A stretch of 16,931 bases of DNA from Methanocalculus sp. (GCF_030651615.1 NZ_JAUSCG010000063.1:1-16931), one strand, 5' to 3'. Positions 1 to 7,589 are shown, numbered from the stretch's first letter. Numbers and translations: made by a program. The notes: a model not told the origin generated them from the letters alone.

Positions 1-271
1 CAGTGAAGAAGCGATCCATTGATTCACGAAGCCGATAGTCAAGGGACTGATCAAAGAGGAGGAGCCCCCGATCAACGAGGACTATTGACTGTTCAAGACT
101 ATATTCAGTGGTATCCTGAAGTGTTTTGGTATGTTCTTCCAAGGCAGAACGGGACGCCTGGTAGCTGATTGTAAGTAACATTCCTGTGACGATGAGAATG
201 ATAAGGATGATGGCTCCGATAAGAAGCCAGCGAAAAGAAATTCGACTCTTGATATCTCCTTTCGTCATCAT
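1..271 (-). CDS. N-terminal part of a membrane-anchored sensor-like protein (partial)
   Basis: The gene runs off the left edge; about 90 residues are visible. It begins MMTKGDIKSR, has a basic stretch, then one strong membrane segment at about residues 14-36 (LLIGAIILIILIVTGMLL), followed by a polar, helix-rich extracytoplasmic beginning (about 37-90, with SALEEHTKTLQDTTEYSLEQ). This N-terminal layout, a signal anchor followed by an outer sensor domain, is usual for archaeal sensor histidine kinases and chemoreceptors with Cache-like domains, but the part that would identify the class lies outside the window. Two ATG codons stand side by side (269-271 and 266-268), and no strong ribosome binding site is seen. 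It lies 67 bases downstream of a symporter gene on the same strand. A sensor kinase is an inference from architecture only. Confidence 0.7.
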   Translation of the reverse strand, partial: MMTKGDIKSRISFRWLLIGAIILIILIVTGMLLTISYQASRSALEEHTKTLQDTTEYSLEQSIVLVDRGLLLFDQSLDYRLRESMDRFFT

Positions 272-338
272 TCAACATCCATTAATCTCTGGAATAGAAT
301 GGAAAGGATTGGAGGGATGATAATGATTCCGATCGTCC

Positions 339-1859
339 TTATGTTCTTTTGAAGATGTACCAGCCCGTCATCGTCTCATCTAGTGCCTTCTGGCTGTTCT
401 TCTTTGTGATAAGACTGACGACGATCATCGCAAGGAGAGCAAGCGATACTGCATAGAGGCTGAAATGAACCGGAAGCTTTGCTACATACTGGTGATAGTA
501 CCCAAAGACTCCTGATCCGATAAGCCCGACACACATTGCAGCGAGTGCACCTTTTGTTGTTGCCCCACGCCAGTAGAGGCCAGCGAGGATCGGAACGGCA
601 AAGGTAGAGAGCATTATGCCAATACCCATCCAGATCAGAAATGCAAGCATCTCTGGTGGATTGATCGCAAGAATGAGCGATATGCCAGCTGCGAGGAAGA
701 CAGAGATCTTTGAGATGGTGAGTACCTTCTTATCGGTTGCATCAGGGTGGAGAATATTCTTGTAGATATCCCATGAGAACATCGTTCCGATGGTGAGCAT
801 CAACCGATCTGTTGTTGACATCACAGCAGCAAGGACGATAACGGCAAAAATCCCCCATATAAAAACATTCGGCGCGGCATACTGGACCCCGTAGATGAAA
901 GCAAAATCCTGCGCGTTTTTTACAGCCGGAAGTACAACTGTCCCTTCTTCAACAAGGACACGGACTGCAAAACCTGCGAACTTCACAAGCAACATCACGA
1001 CAAGATAAATGACAAAAGCGATCAATGGGGACCATTTGAAGTACTGGGATTTGCGGGCCGCAAGAACATTATTGATGACATGTGGTGCACAGGCAAGACC
1101 AACCATCAGGAGAATTCCAAAGGAGAAGAGGAACTCCGGGGTGGCATACGCATATGCCGCATAGGGAGGAGAGGGGAACCATGGCTGGATGAGATTTGGA
1201 TCGATCCCAGCCAGAACCTGATTGATATGGGTGAGTCCGCCTGCTTTTGCAATCAGAATTGGCGTGATTCCGATAACCCCGCCGATCAGGAGCAGTCCCT
1301 GAATGAGGGTAGTCCAGGAGACAGCATACAGTCCGCCGATGACGGTATATGCGGTGATGATAATACCCGCAATGATCAATGCCTGCCAGTGTTCGATACC
1401 AAAGAGCCAGATGAGGACGATACTGATGGCGGTATACTGGCCGACGAGGTAGATGAGTGAGACGGTTATTCCGGCAAGAGCAGATAATCCTCTGAGTTCG
1501 CGTGCACTCTCAAATCTGTGGGCAAAATAATCTTCAAGCGTCATATAGCCGTTCTCACGACCAACACTATGCAGTTTCACTCCGAATATGGTGATACAGA
1601 ATGCCGCAGCCATTGGTACTGCTATCTGTTCCCATATTCCGGGCCACCCGGAAGTATATCCAAAACCAGAAACGCCGACAAGGGTCATGCCACTGCATAT
1701 GGAGGCGACCATCAGGATGGTGAAGACCCAGAACCCAAGGGAGCGTCCTGCGAGGATATAATCTTCAGTATTATTGATCTTCCTTGAAGCCCACCCTCCA
1801 ATTCCAATGAGCATAATACAGTACAAAACGATAATTCCAATGGTGACGATGTCAGCCAT
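339..1859 (-). CDS. Sodium/solute symporter, SSS family (SLC5-type), copy 1
   Basis: Predicted secondary transporter of 506 residues that would couple solute uptake to the sodium gradient across the cytoplasmic membrane. The sequence is almost wholly hydrophobic with about 13 helices, the usual number and length for the SSS family. Family marks are the polar loop RENGYMTLEDYFAHRF (101-116), GGLYAVSWTT (175-184), and STTDRLML (348-355) followed by DIYK (364-367); the Ser-Thr pair in this last helix corresponds to sodium ligands in characterised members. The substrate cannot be told from sequence. The ATG is two bases after the stop of the 35-residue ORF upstream, so the two are very probably translated together. 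It is a tandem paralogue of the gene at 2187-3731, with which it agrees at well over 80% of residues by eye; its C-tail is shorter (ends YIFKRT). Confidence 0.93.
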   Translation of the reverse strand: MADIVTIGIIVLYCIMLIGIGGWASRKINNTEDYILAGRSLGFWVFTILMVASICSGMTLVGVSGFGYTSGWPGIWEQIAVPMAAAFCITIFGVKLHSVGRENGYMTLEDYFAHRFESARELRGLSALAGITVSLIYLVGQYTAISIVLIWLFGIEHWQALIIAGIIITAYTVIGGLYAVSWTTLIQGLLLIGGVIGITPILIAKAGGLTHINQVLAGIDPNLIQPWFPSPPYAAYAYATPEFLFSFGILLMVGLACAPHVINNVLAARKSQYFKWSPLIAFVIYLVVMLLVKFAGFAVRVLVEEGTVVLPAVKNAQDFAFIYGVQYAAPNVFIWGIFAVIVLAAVMSTTDRLMLTIGTMFSWDIYKNILHPDATDKKVLTISKISVFLAAGISLILAINPPEMLAFLIWMGIGIMLSTFAVPILAGLYWRGATTKGALAAMCVGLIGSGVFGYYHQYVAKLPVHFSLYAVSLALLAMIVVSLITKKNSQKALDETMTGWYIFKRT

Positions 1860-1861
1860 GA

Positions 1862-1969
1862 TCAGTCCTCCTTCGGAAATCTGAGTCCCCAGATGACAAG
1901 CAGGATGATGATGACAACTATAGTTCCACCAACGGTTACAACAGTCAGATCAGGCAGTCCGAATAACAT
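1862..1969 (-). CDS. Small one-helix membrane protein, putative symporter accessory subunit
   Basis: A 35-codon ORF just before the copy 1 symporter. It starts MLFGLPDLTVV, has a single membrane segment at about residues 9-28 (runs of V, I and L, ending VIWGL), and closes with a charged tail RFPKED. Its TGA is followed by TC and then the symporter ATG, so termination and re-initiation are nearly coincident. Very short, one-helix proteins opening with M-L/F-G-x-x-D/P and lying directly before SSS symporters are known in methanogens and are annotated as symporter small accessory proteins; I assign it there by context and shape. A TATA box centred 29 bases upstream of the ATG implies an almost leaderless mRNA. 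Possible roles are symporter assembly, stability or gating; this is inference. Confidence 0.75.
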   Translation of the reverse strand: MLFGLPDLTVVTVGGTIVVIIILLVIWGLRFPKED

Positions 1970-1995
1970 ATCATGCTAATGTGTATCATGGTAGC

Positions 1996-2001
1996 ATATA
2001 A
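1996..2001 (-). promoter_or_regulatory. TATA box for the small ORF/symporter copy 1 unit
   Basis: TTATAT on the minus strand, preceded by an A-rich stretch (AAAAAAATAAAAAC) that could serve as BRE. It lies 27 bases from the ATG at 1969, which predicts transcription starting at or within a few bases of the start codon. The box sits in a perfect dyad, AGCAT-N5-ATGCT (1993-2007), which may be an operator or chance. The same box at the same spacing stands before copy 2. Confidence 0.6.
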
Positions 2002-2085
2002 CATGCTCGTTTTTATTTTTTTGGTGGAGCATGGATTGACTCTCTATGTCATTACCGGGTGCTCCATACTCCCTGATAGGTATTC

Positions 2086-2115
2086 AAAAAAACGCTCATG
2101 ATGCCCATAAGGGCA
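2086..2115 (-). terminator. Hairpin plus T-run terminator after symporter copy 2
   Basis: On the minus strand a perfect 5-bp stem, TGCCC-TTAT-GGGCA (2102-2115), is followed after about ten bases by seven T (2086-2092). It lies 72 bases past the stop of the copy 2 gene and before the promoter of copy 1, which suggests that the two symporters are separate transcription units. Confidence 0.5.
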
Positions 2116-2186
2116 ACAGGCATACAAGATGAAAATGATAGTTTTCCCATGCATTTTCAAATAAAAGGGGAATTATTGTATTTTCT

Positions 2187-3731
2187 CTACATGAACTCTA
2201 TCCCGGACCACTCTTTCTTCCTGAAGATGTACCATCCGGTCATCGTGGCGTCAAGAACTTCCGGGCTGTTCTTCTCCGTCATAAGGCTGACAACGATCAT
2301 CGCAAGGAGAGCAAATGATACAGCATAGAGGCTGAAATGAACCGGGAGCTCTGCTACATACTGATGATAATATCCAAAGATACCAGACCCGATAAGACCG
2401 ACACACATTGCAGCAAGTGCCCCTTTTGTTGTCGCCCCACGCCAGTAGAGCCCTGCGAGGATTGGAACTGCAAAGGTTGAGAGCATTACACCGATACCCA
2501 TCCAGATCAGGAAAGCAAGCATTTGAGGTGGATTGATTGCAAGAATCAGTGAGATGCCAGCGGCGATGAAGACGGAGACCCGTGAGACCAGAAGGATCTT
2601 TGTATCCGAGGCATCCGGATGCAGGATGTTTTTGTAGATGTCCCATGAGAACATTGTTCCGATGGTGAGCATCAGCCGATCCGTCGTCGACATCACAGCT
2701 GCAAGGACGATGACAGCAAAGAGGCCCCATACAAATGCATTCGGCGCAGCAAATTCCACGCCATACATAAATGCAAAGTCCTGTGCGTTGATGACATCGG
2801 GGAGGATGAGAGTCCCCTCCTCAACGAGGACGCGGACGGCAAATCCTGCGAATTTCACAAGGAGCATCACGATGAGGTAGATGAGAAACGCAATCAGGGG
2901 GGTCCATCTGAAGTATCTCGTCTCCCGGGCAGCAAGTACATTATTGATGACATGTGGGGCACAGGCAAGACCAACCATCATCAGGAGACCAAAAGAGAGG
3001 AGAAACTCTGGTGTTGCGAAAGCATAGGGGGCATATACCGGAGATGGAAACCAGGGCTCAACCAGATTTGGATCGATTCCTGCAAGAACGTGATTGATAT
3101 GGGTGAGTCCACCCGCCTTGAGAATCAATAGCGGTGCGATCGCGATGACACCGGCGATCAGAAGCCCCCCCTGGAGGAGTGTTGTCCAGGAGACGGCGTA
3201 CAGTCCTCCGATCACAGTATATGCGGTGATGATGATGCCTGAGATGATCAGTGCCTGCCAGTGTTCAATCCCAAAGAGCCAGATGAGGACGATACTGATG
3301 GCGGTATACTGCCCAACGAGATAGATGAGTGAGACCGTTATTCCGGCAAGAGCAGACAATCCCCTGAGTTCGCGTGTACTCTCAAATCTATGGGCAAAAT
3401 AATCTTCAAGCGTCATATAGCCATTCTCACGGCCGATACGATGCAGTTTCACTCCGAATATGGTGATACAGAATGCAGCAGCCAGAGGTACTGCAATCTG
3501 CTCCCATATACCCGGCCATCCTGAGGTATAGCCATACCCGGAGACACCAACAAGGGTCATCCCGCTACAGATGGAGGCGACCATCAGGATGGTAAATACC
3601 CAGAACCCAAGAGATCGCCCGGCAACGATGTAATCTGCTGTATTATTGATCTTTCGTGAAGCCATTACACCAATAATGATGAGTACGAAACAGTACAGCA
3701 GAATGATTCCAACAGTACCAGGATCAGCCAT
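2187..3731 (-). CDS. Sodium/solute symporter, SSS family (SLC5-type), copy 2
   Basis: Second tandem symporter, 514 residues from the ATG at 3731. This start aligns with copy 1 (both MAD) and has a GAGGAT ribosome binding site at 3740-3745; a TTG two codons upstream is less likely. It carries the same family marks as copy 1: RENGYMTLEDYFAHRF, GGLYAVSWTT and STTDRLML before DIYK. It is predicted to be a sodium-coupled solute importer of the cytoplasmic membrane, substrate unknown. Differences from copy 1 lie mainly in the N-terminal helix, around the loop near residues 200-245, and in an 8-residue longer C-tail (KEWSGIEFM). Unlike copy 1 it is not preceded by an intact one-helix ORF, though promoter and stop/start junction are otherwise parallel. 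It lies 161 bases downstream of ilvN on the same strand but has its own promoter. Confidence 0.93.
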   Translation of the reverse strand: MADPGTVGIILLYCFVLIIIGVMASRKINNTADYIVAGRSLGFWVFTILMVASICSGMTLVGVSGYGYTSGWPGIWEQIAVPLAAAFCITIFGVKLHRIGRENGYMTLEDYFAHRFESTRELRGLSALAGITVSLIYLVGQYTAISIVLIWLFGIEHWQALIISGIIITAYTVIGGLYAVSWTTLLQGGLLIAGVIAIAPLLILKAGGLTHINHVLAGIDPNLVEPWFPSPVYAPYAFATPEFLLSFGLLMMVGLACAPHVINNVLAARETRYFRWTPLIAFLIYLIVMLLVKFAGFAVRVLVEEGTLILPDVINAQDFAFMYGVEFAAPNAFVWGLFAVIVLAAVMSTTDRLMLTIGTMFSWDIYKNILHPDASDTKILLVSRVSVFIAAGISLILAINPPQMLAFLIWMGIGVMLSTFAVPILAGLYWRGATTKGALAAMCVGLIGSGIFGYYHQYVAELPVHFSLYAVSFALLAMIVVSLMTEKNSPEVLDATMTGWYIFRKKEWSGIEFM

Positions 3732-3733
3732 GA

Positions 3734-3826
3734 TCAATTATCCTCAGATGCTGAAATTTTCTCTATCCTAGGTGATACAACCCTTATATAGACTATTGCT
3801 CTCTCTTCAGTAGGTCCAGTCAACAT
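3734..3826 (-). pseudogene. Possible decayed small accessory ORF before symporter copy 2
   Basis: This stretch occupies exactly the place of the 35-residue ORF of copy 1: an ATG at the same distance from the TATA box, the same flanking 14-mer, and the same TGA-TC-ATG-GCT-GA junction into the symporter. It still reads open for 30 codons (starting MLTGPTEERA), but the product is polar and has no membrane helix, and only scattered base matches to copy 1 remain. Reading it as a relic is an inference; it may simply be a 5' leader. A TATA-like box inside it (3783-3790) supports a non-coding role. Confidence 0.4.
3783..3790 (-). promoter_or_regulatory. Second TATA-like box before symporter copy 2
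   Basis: TATATAAG on the minus strand, a good archaeal TATA box, about 52-59 bases before the copy 2 ATG. It predicts a start near 3760 and a leader of about 29 bases holding the GAGGAT ribosome binding site. Copy 1 has no such box, so copy 2 may have gained its own promoter. Confidence 0.5.
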
Positions 3827-3852
3827 ATCATGCTACTATCTGTCACGGTATC

Positions 3853-3858
3853 ATATAA
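3853..3858 (-). promoter_or_regulatory. Ancestral TATA box upstream of symporter copy 2
   Basis: TTATAT on the minus strand, 27 bases before the ATG at 3826, exactly as in copy 1. It lies about 20 bases past the T-run that ends the ilvN unit, so the two transcription units are packed closely. Confidence 0.5.
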
Positions 3859-3878
3859 GATGCATGATTCGAAAGATT

Positions 3879-3890
3879 GTAAAAAAGAAA
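3879..3890 (-). terminator. T-rich terminator after ilvN
   Basis: TTTCTTTTTTAC on the minus strand begins one base after the ilvN stop codon. Oligo-T tracts are the usual archaeal intrinsic terminators. It would end the cimA-ilvB-ilvN transcript just ahead of the symporter promoter. Confidence 0.5.
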
Positions 3891-3891
3891 T

Positions 3892-4392
3892 TTATTCTCC
3901 TGCCGAGGTCTTTGAACCCCGCAGGACGGCAACGGTACCAGTTCGTACAAGCTCCTTCACCCCGTACTGGCGGAGAAGTGTCTCAAGAGCATCAATTTTC
4001 TCTGGAGGTCCGACCACCTGTAATACAAGGGTCTTTGCTCCGACATCGATGATCTGCGCCCTGAAGACATCTGCAATCTGCATCACCTCAGCACGAGTGT
4101 TGCTTGGGCTTGCGGCAACCTTGATGAGGGCAAGCTCCCGTCTGACATGTTCACGGTAGGTGATGTCTGAAACTTTTATGACATCAATCAGTTTGTTCAA
4201 CTGTTTCTTGACCTGTTCGATGGTGGTGTCATCTCCTTTGACGGTGATGGTGATCCGACTCATCTCCGGTTGTTCGCAGGTGCCAACCGCAAGGCTTTCG
4301 ATGTTGAATCCACGTCGTGAGAACATCCCGGCAACGCGGGAGAGGACACCGGCCCGATTCTCAACAAGGATAGAAAGCGTGTGAACTTTCAT
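3892..4392 (-). CDS. ilvN: Acetolactate synthase small (regulatory) subunit
   Basis: Regulatory subunit of acetohydroxyacid synthase, which activates the large subunit and gives it feedback control by valine. The 166-residue protein has the typical length and layout: an N-terminal ACT domain (about 4-75, beginning HTLSILVENRAGVLSRV) and a C-terminal ACT-like domain (about 80-158, with FRAQIIDVG). Gly15 and Asn30 match the residues known in E. coli IlvH (Gly14, Asn29) to be needed for valine inhibition, so feedback control is probably intact. Its ATG overlaps the ilvB stop by four bases (ATGA), a sign of translational coupling and equal dosage. It is last in the cimA-ilvB-ilvN operon. In some archaea the gene is named ilvH; the symbol differs but not the role. 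Confidence 0.95.
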   Translation of the reverse strand: MKVHTLSILVENRAGVLSRVAGMFSRRGFNIESLAVGTCEQPEMSRITITVKGDDTTIEQVKKQLNKLIDVIKVSDITYREHVRRELALIKVAASPSNTRAEVMQIADVFRAQIIDVGAKTLVLQVVGPPEKIDALETLLRQYGVKELVRTGTVAVLRGSKTSAGE

Positions 4393-6062
4393 TCCTGCCG
4401 CCCCCCGATCATCTCATTTATCGCAGCACCAGCTGGCACCATCGGGAAGACATTCTCTTCACGTTCTATCCTGAAGTCAAGGACAAATGGCCCGTCTGTC
4501 TCAATGGCTGACATGAGTGCCTCTTTTACGAGGTCGGCTGAATCTACTCTCATCCCATCGATCCCATAGGCACGTGCGATACCGACGAAATCAACCTCCG
4601 GCAATTCGGTATATGAGTACCTGCGGTCATAGAAGAGCTCCTGCCACTGCCTGACCATACCAAGGAACATATTATTCAGGATGACGACTTTGACTGGTAT
4701 ATCATACTGGGCGATCGTCCCAAATTCCTGGATATTCATCTGGATACTGCCATCTCCTGCAATATCAAAGACCGGGAGGTCAGGTCGTGCATAATGGGCA
4801 CCCATTGCCGCCGGCAGACCATATCCCATCGTTCCGAGTCCACCTGAGGTGATCCAGGTTCTTGGGTGTCTGAAACAGAAGTGCTGAGCAGTCCACATCT
4901 GATTCTGTCCGACTTCAGAGACGATTATTCCCTCTCCATCCAGAAGATCGGAGAGCGTTCGAATGACCATCTGCGGTCTTAGCACTCCATCGTCTGGAAG
5001 GGCCATCGGATGTGTTGATTTCCAGTGGTTGACCTTCTCGTTCCAACCTTGCCTTGAAGGCTGCTTTGCAATCCGATCGAGCATACAGGTAAGAACGGAT
5101 TTTGAGTCGCCAACGATTGGAACATCGACTGGTTTATTCTTTCCGATCTCAGCCGGATCGATATCAATATGAATGATCCCAGCATTGGGTGCGAATGACT
5201 GTATTTTACCTGTCACCCGGTCATCGAATCTGGCACCGATTGCAATTAAGAGATCACATTCTGTTACGGCATAATTTGCATATCGTGTACCATGCATCCC
5301 AAGCATCCCGAGGTTCAGGGGATGATCACAGGGGATTGCACCAATACCCATCAGTGTCGTCGTCACCGGAGTTCCGGTCAGTTCCGCAAGCCTGATCAGT
5401 TCTGATGATGCATTAGAAGCAATCACCCCGCCCCCTGCATAGATGACCGGCCGTTTTGCCTCATCTATCATAGCGAGGGCTTTTTCGATCTGACGGAGGT
5501 GACCCTGCAGCGTCGGGTTGTATCCCCGGATATGGAACTGATAATCATCTGGTGGATCAGGAATCTGGTTCGTCGCGACATCTTTTGGAATATCAATTAA
5601 GACCGGACCCTGGCGGCCGGTTCTGGCGATATGAAATGCCTCCCTAATCACACTATCGAGATCTTCGGTCTTATTGACGAGATAGTTGTGTTTTGTGATT
5701 GGCATTGTGATTCCGGTGATGTCCGACTCCTGAAATGCATCATTCCCAAGCAGTGAAGTCGGCACCTGGCCTGTGAGGGCAACCATTGGGACCGAGTCCA
5801 TATACGCGGTTGCAATGCCTGTTACGAGGTTGCATGCGCCGGGGCCGGATGTTGCAAGGCAGACACCGGTTCTGCCTGATGCACGTGCGTACCCGTCTGC
5901 TGCATGTGCCGCTGCCTGTTCATGCCGCACCAGAATGTGCTGAAGTGGGGAGTCGTACAGCTCGTCGTAGATCGGAAGTACTACGCCGCCGGGGTATCCA
6001 AAGATGGTCGTCACTCCCTGCCGTATTAATCCTTCAATCAGTATTTTTGCCCCGGTCTTCAT
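4389..6062 (-). CDS. ilvB: Acetolactate synthase large (catalytic) subunit
   Basis: Catalytic subunit of thiamine-diphosphate-dependent acetohydroxyacid synthase. It condenses two pyruvates to acetolactate (valine, leucine) or pyruvate with 2-oxobutyrate to acetohydroxybutyrate (isoleucine), in the cytoplasm. The 557-residue protein has the three-domain TPP-enzyme plan. In the N-terminal domain Glu48, in RHEQAAAHAADGYAR, is the cofactor-activating glutamate, with SGPGACNLVTGI after it. The central domain has GARFDDRVTGK (276-286). The C-terminal domain carries the TPP-Mg motif GDGS (437-440) to NN (463-464). The start has a good ribosome binding site GAGGAG (6068-6073) lying inside the end of cimA, with which it overlaps by 29 bases. 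Adjacency to ilvN confirms a biosynthetic rather than catabolic enzyme. Confidence 0.96.
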   Translation of the reverse strand: MKTGAKILIEGLIRQGVTTIFGYPGGVVLPIYDELYDSPLQHILVRHEQAAAHAADGYARASGRTGVCLATSGPGACNLVTGIATAYMDSVPMVALTGQVPTSLLGNDAFQESDITGITMPITKHNYLVNKTEDLDSVIREAFHIARTGRQGPVLIDIPKDVATNQIPDPPDDYQFHIRGYNPTLQGHLRQIEKALAMIDEAKRPVIYAGGGVIASNASSELIRLAELTGTPVTTTLMGIGAIPCDHPLNLGMLGMHGTRYANYAVTECDLLIAIGARFDDRVTGKIQSFAPNAGIIHIDIDPAEIGKNKPVDVPIVGDSKSVLTCMLDRIAKQPSRQGWNEKVNHWKSTHPMALPDDGVLRPQMVIRTLSDLLDGEGIIVSEVGQNQMWTAQHFCFRHPRTWITSGGLGTMGYGLPAAMGAHYARPDLPVFDIAGDGSIQMNIQEFGTIAQYDIPVKVVILNNMFLGMVRQWQELFYDRRYSYTELPEVDFVGIARAYGIDGMRVDSADLVKEALMSAIETDGPFVLDFRIEREENVFPMVPAGAAINEMIGGRQE

Positions 6063-7548
6063 CTTTTCTCCTCAATAATCTGTTCATTCCTGATATCATT
6101 GCCTCCACCGACGCCATGATGATGTCTGTGCGTGCGCCCCGGGAGGTGATCAACTCTCCGTCCTTTCGTAACTTAACAGTGACGTCGACGAGCGCATCTG
6201 TTCCGCCATAGATGGCATCTACATGGTACTCTTCGAGCGTGATGTCGCCTACATCCTGCACAGCCTTTCGGAGTGCCATGATGACTGCATCAACAGGGCC
6301 AGTCCCCGTCGCTGCCTGAGTGATATCCTCCCCATTCACCGTTAATGTAACTGATGCTGTCGGCATAACACTGTTCCCGGAGACCGTTGTGAACTGCTTC
6401 ATCTTGATCACCGGTGTGCATGATATGTCAAGCACCGCTTCTGCAATAGCATGAAGGTCAGAATCTGTGATCCGTTTCCCTTCATCACCCAGATGTTTAA
6501 CCCGTGAGACAATCTCCTGCAATTGCCTCTGTTCTGTCTTGTATCCCATTTCAGTGAGCGCTGCCTCAACAGAGGCACTGCCCGAATGTTTTCCAAGCAG
6601 AATTCTCCGCTTTCTCCCAACGGTCTCGGGCATGATCGGTTCATAGGTCATTGTATCGCGGAGGATGCCGTGGGCATGGATACCACTCTCATGGGTGAAT
6701 GCCATCTCCCCTACGATCGCCTTGTTTGTGGGGAGGGGCACTCGGGTGAGTCTTGATACAAGAGTGGAGAGATGATAGAGCTCTTCGGTTTTTATCCCGG
6801 TATTCACGCCATAGAGTACCTCTAAAGACATCACAAGCTCCTCAAGCGGTGTGTTTCCCGCCCGCTCTCCAAGGCCGTTCACCGTCACATGGGCAGTCGT
6901 TGCTCCTGATTTCAATGCCGAGAGGGTGGTTGCCAGACCTAGCCCCAGATCGTTATGGCAGTGGATTGAGAGTGGCGCGAGTGTAGCAAGAGGCGGGATG
7001 ATCTCAGCAGCACGCTCAGGTGTGAGTACACCGACTGTATCACAGAAGCAGAGGCGATCCGCGCCTCGCTCAATCCCGCCTGCAAAGAGGTCAAGAAGGT
7101 ATGATTGATCGGCTCTGGATGCATCTTCTCCTGAGAGTTCGACGATCAGGCCACGTTCTTTTGCATACTCGACTGAGTCCCAGGCCATCTTCATCACATA
7201 CTCCCGATCTTTCCTGAGCTTCTTCTCTATATGAAGATCAGAAACAGGGATGACGAGATGAACTGATTCAGCACCGTTATCTGCTGCATAGTCAATATCA
7301 AGCTGTACACCACGGACAAACGTACAGATCTCTGACTTTAAACCGGCTTCGGATATCAGCCTGAGAGACTCTCGTTCTCCGTCAGATGCAACAGCTGAAC
7401 CAACCTCAATAACATGAACACCAATATCAGAGAGAAGTGTTGCGATGTTCAGTTTATCATTGGGTTTTAGCGATACGCCGGGAGTCTGTTCCCCGTCACG
7501 CAATGTTGTGTCTAAAAAGCGTGGGCTTTTAACAAATAAAGCAATCAC
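6034..7548 (-). CDS. cimA: (R)-citramalate synthase (2-isopropylmalate synthase family)
   Basis: Member of the DRE-TIM acyltransferases; likely condenses pyruvate and acetyl-CoA to (R)-citramalate, the entry to the threonine-independent 2-oxobutyrate and isoleucine route. The 504-residue protein has a TIM barrel (about 10-275) with the catalytic DTTLRDGEQTPG (13-24), metal ligands in HCHND (196-200) and VNGLGERAGN (223-232), then an accessory region (HESGIHAHG) and a C-terminal LeuA-type regulatory domain (about 375-495). The stretch IEVGSAVASDGERE (47-60) and SVHLVIPVSDLH resemble the archaeal citramalate synthase I recall from Methanocaldococcus (GSAITSKGERE), whereas LeuA there has a GFP-type sequence. 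It is too long for homocitrate synthase AksA. The operon with ilvBN fits. 2-Isopropylmalate synthase is the alternative. The start is GTG at 7546-7548 with no strong ribosome binding site. Confidence 0.7.
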   Translation of the reverse strand: MIALFVKSPRFLDTTLRDGEQTPGVSLKPNDKLNIATLLSDIGVHVIEVGSAVASDGERESLRLISEAGLKSEICTFVRGVQLDIDYAADNGAESVHLVIPVSDLHIEKKLRKDREYVMKMAWDSVEYAKERGLIVELSGEDASRADQSYLLDLFAGGIERGADRLCFCDTVGVLTPERAAEIIPPLATLAPLSIHCHNDLGLGLATTLSALKSGATTAHVTVNGLGERAGNTPLEELVMSLEVLYGVNTGIKTEELYHLSTLVSRLTRVPLPTNKAIVGEMAFTHESGIHAHGILRDTMTYEPIMPETVGRKRRILLGKHSGSASVEAALTEMGYKTEQRQLQEIVSRVKHLGDEGKRITDSDLHAIAEAVLDISCTPVIKMKQFTTVSGNSVMPTASVTLTVNGEDITQAATGTGPVDAVIMALRKAVQDVGDITLEEYHVDAIYGGTDALVDVTVKLRKDGELITSRGARTDIIMASVEAMISGMNRLLRRKDEDRGKNTD

Positions 7549-7558
7549 TCATAGTGGA

Positions 7559-7583
7559 AAGCACCATTTCAATAATGGTACCT
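7559..7583. promoter_or_regulatory. Inverted repeat between cimA promoter and start codon
   Basis: Ten-base arms with two mismatches, perfect over the inner six: ACCATT-TCAAT-AATGGT. The repeat lies at the expected transcription start and 11 bases before the GTG, a usual place for an archaeal repressor site. A second, 11-bp palindrome, TCAACCGTTGA (7610-7620), lies on the other side of the TATA box. The function is inferred from position only. Confidence 0.35.
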
Positions 7584-7589
7584 TGAATT

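Larger units (their letters stand above)
339..3858. repeat. Tandem duplication of a symporter unit with its promoter
   Basis: The DNA from about 351 to 2007 and from about 2220 to 3864 is a direct tandem duplication. Besides the coding regions, the upstream blocks match: 1966-2008 against 3823-3865 align without gaps at about 35 of 43 positions, including an identical 14-mer that covers the start of the small ORF. The coding copies still resemble each other strongly at base level, so the duplication is fairly recent or kept similar by gene conversion. The segment between small-ORF start and symporter ATG is the only badly diverged piece (108 against 93 bases). Confidence 0.85.

Noticed and set aside
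6034..7548. Homocitrate synthase AksA as the identity of the cimA gene
   Set aside because: AksA lacks the C-terminal regulatory domain and is about 390 residues; this protein has the domain and 504 residues and sits with ilvBN.
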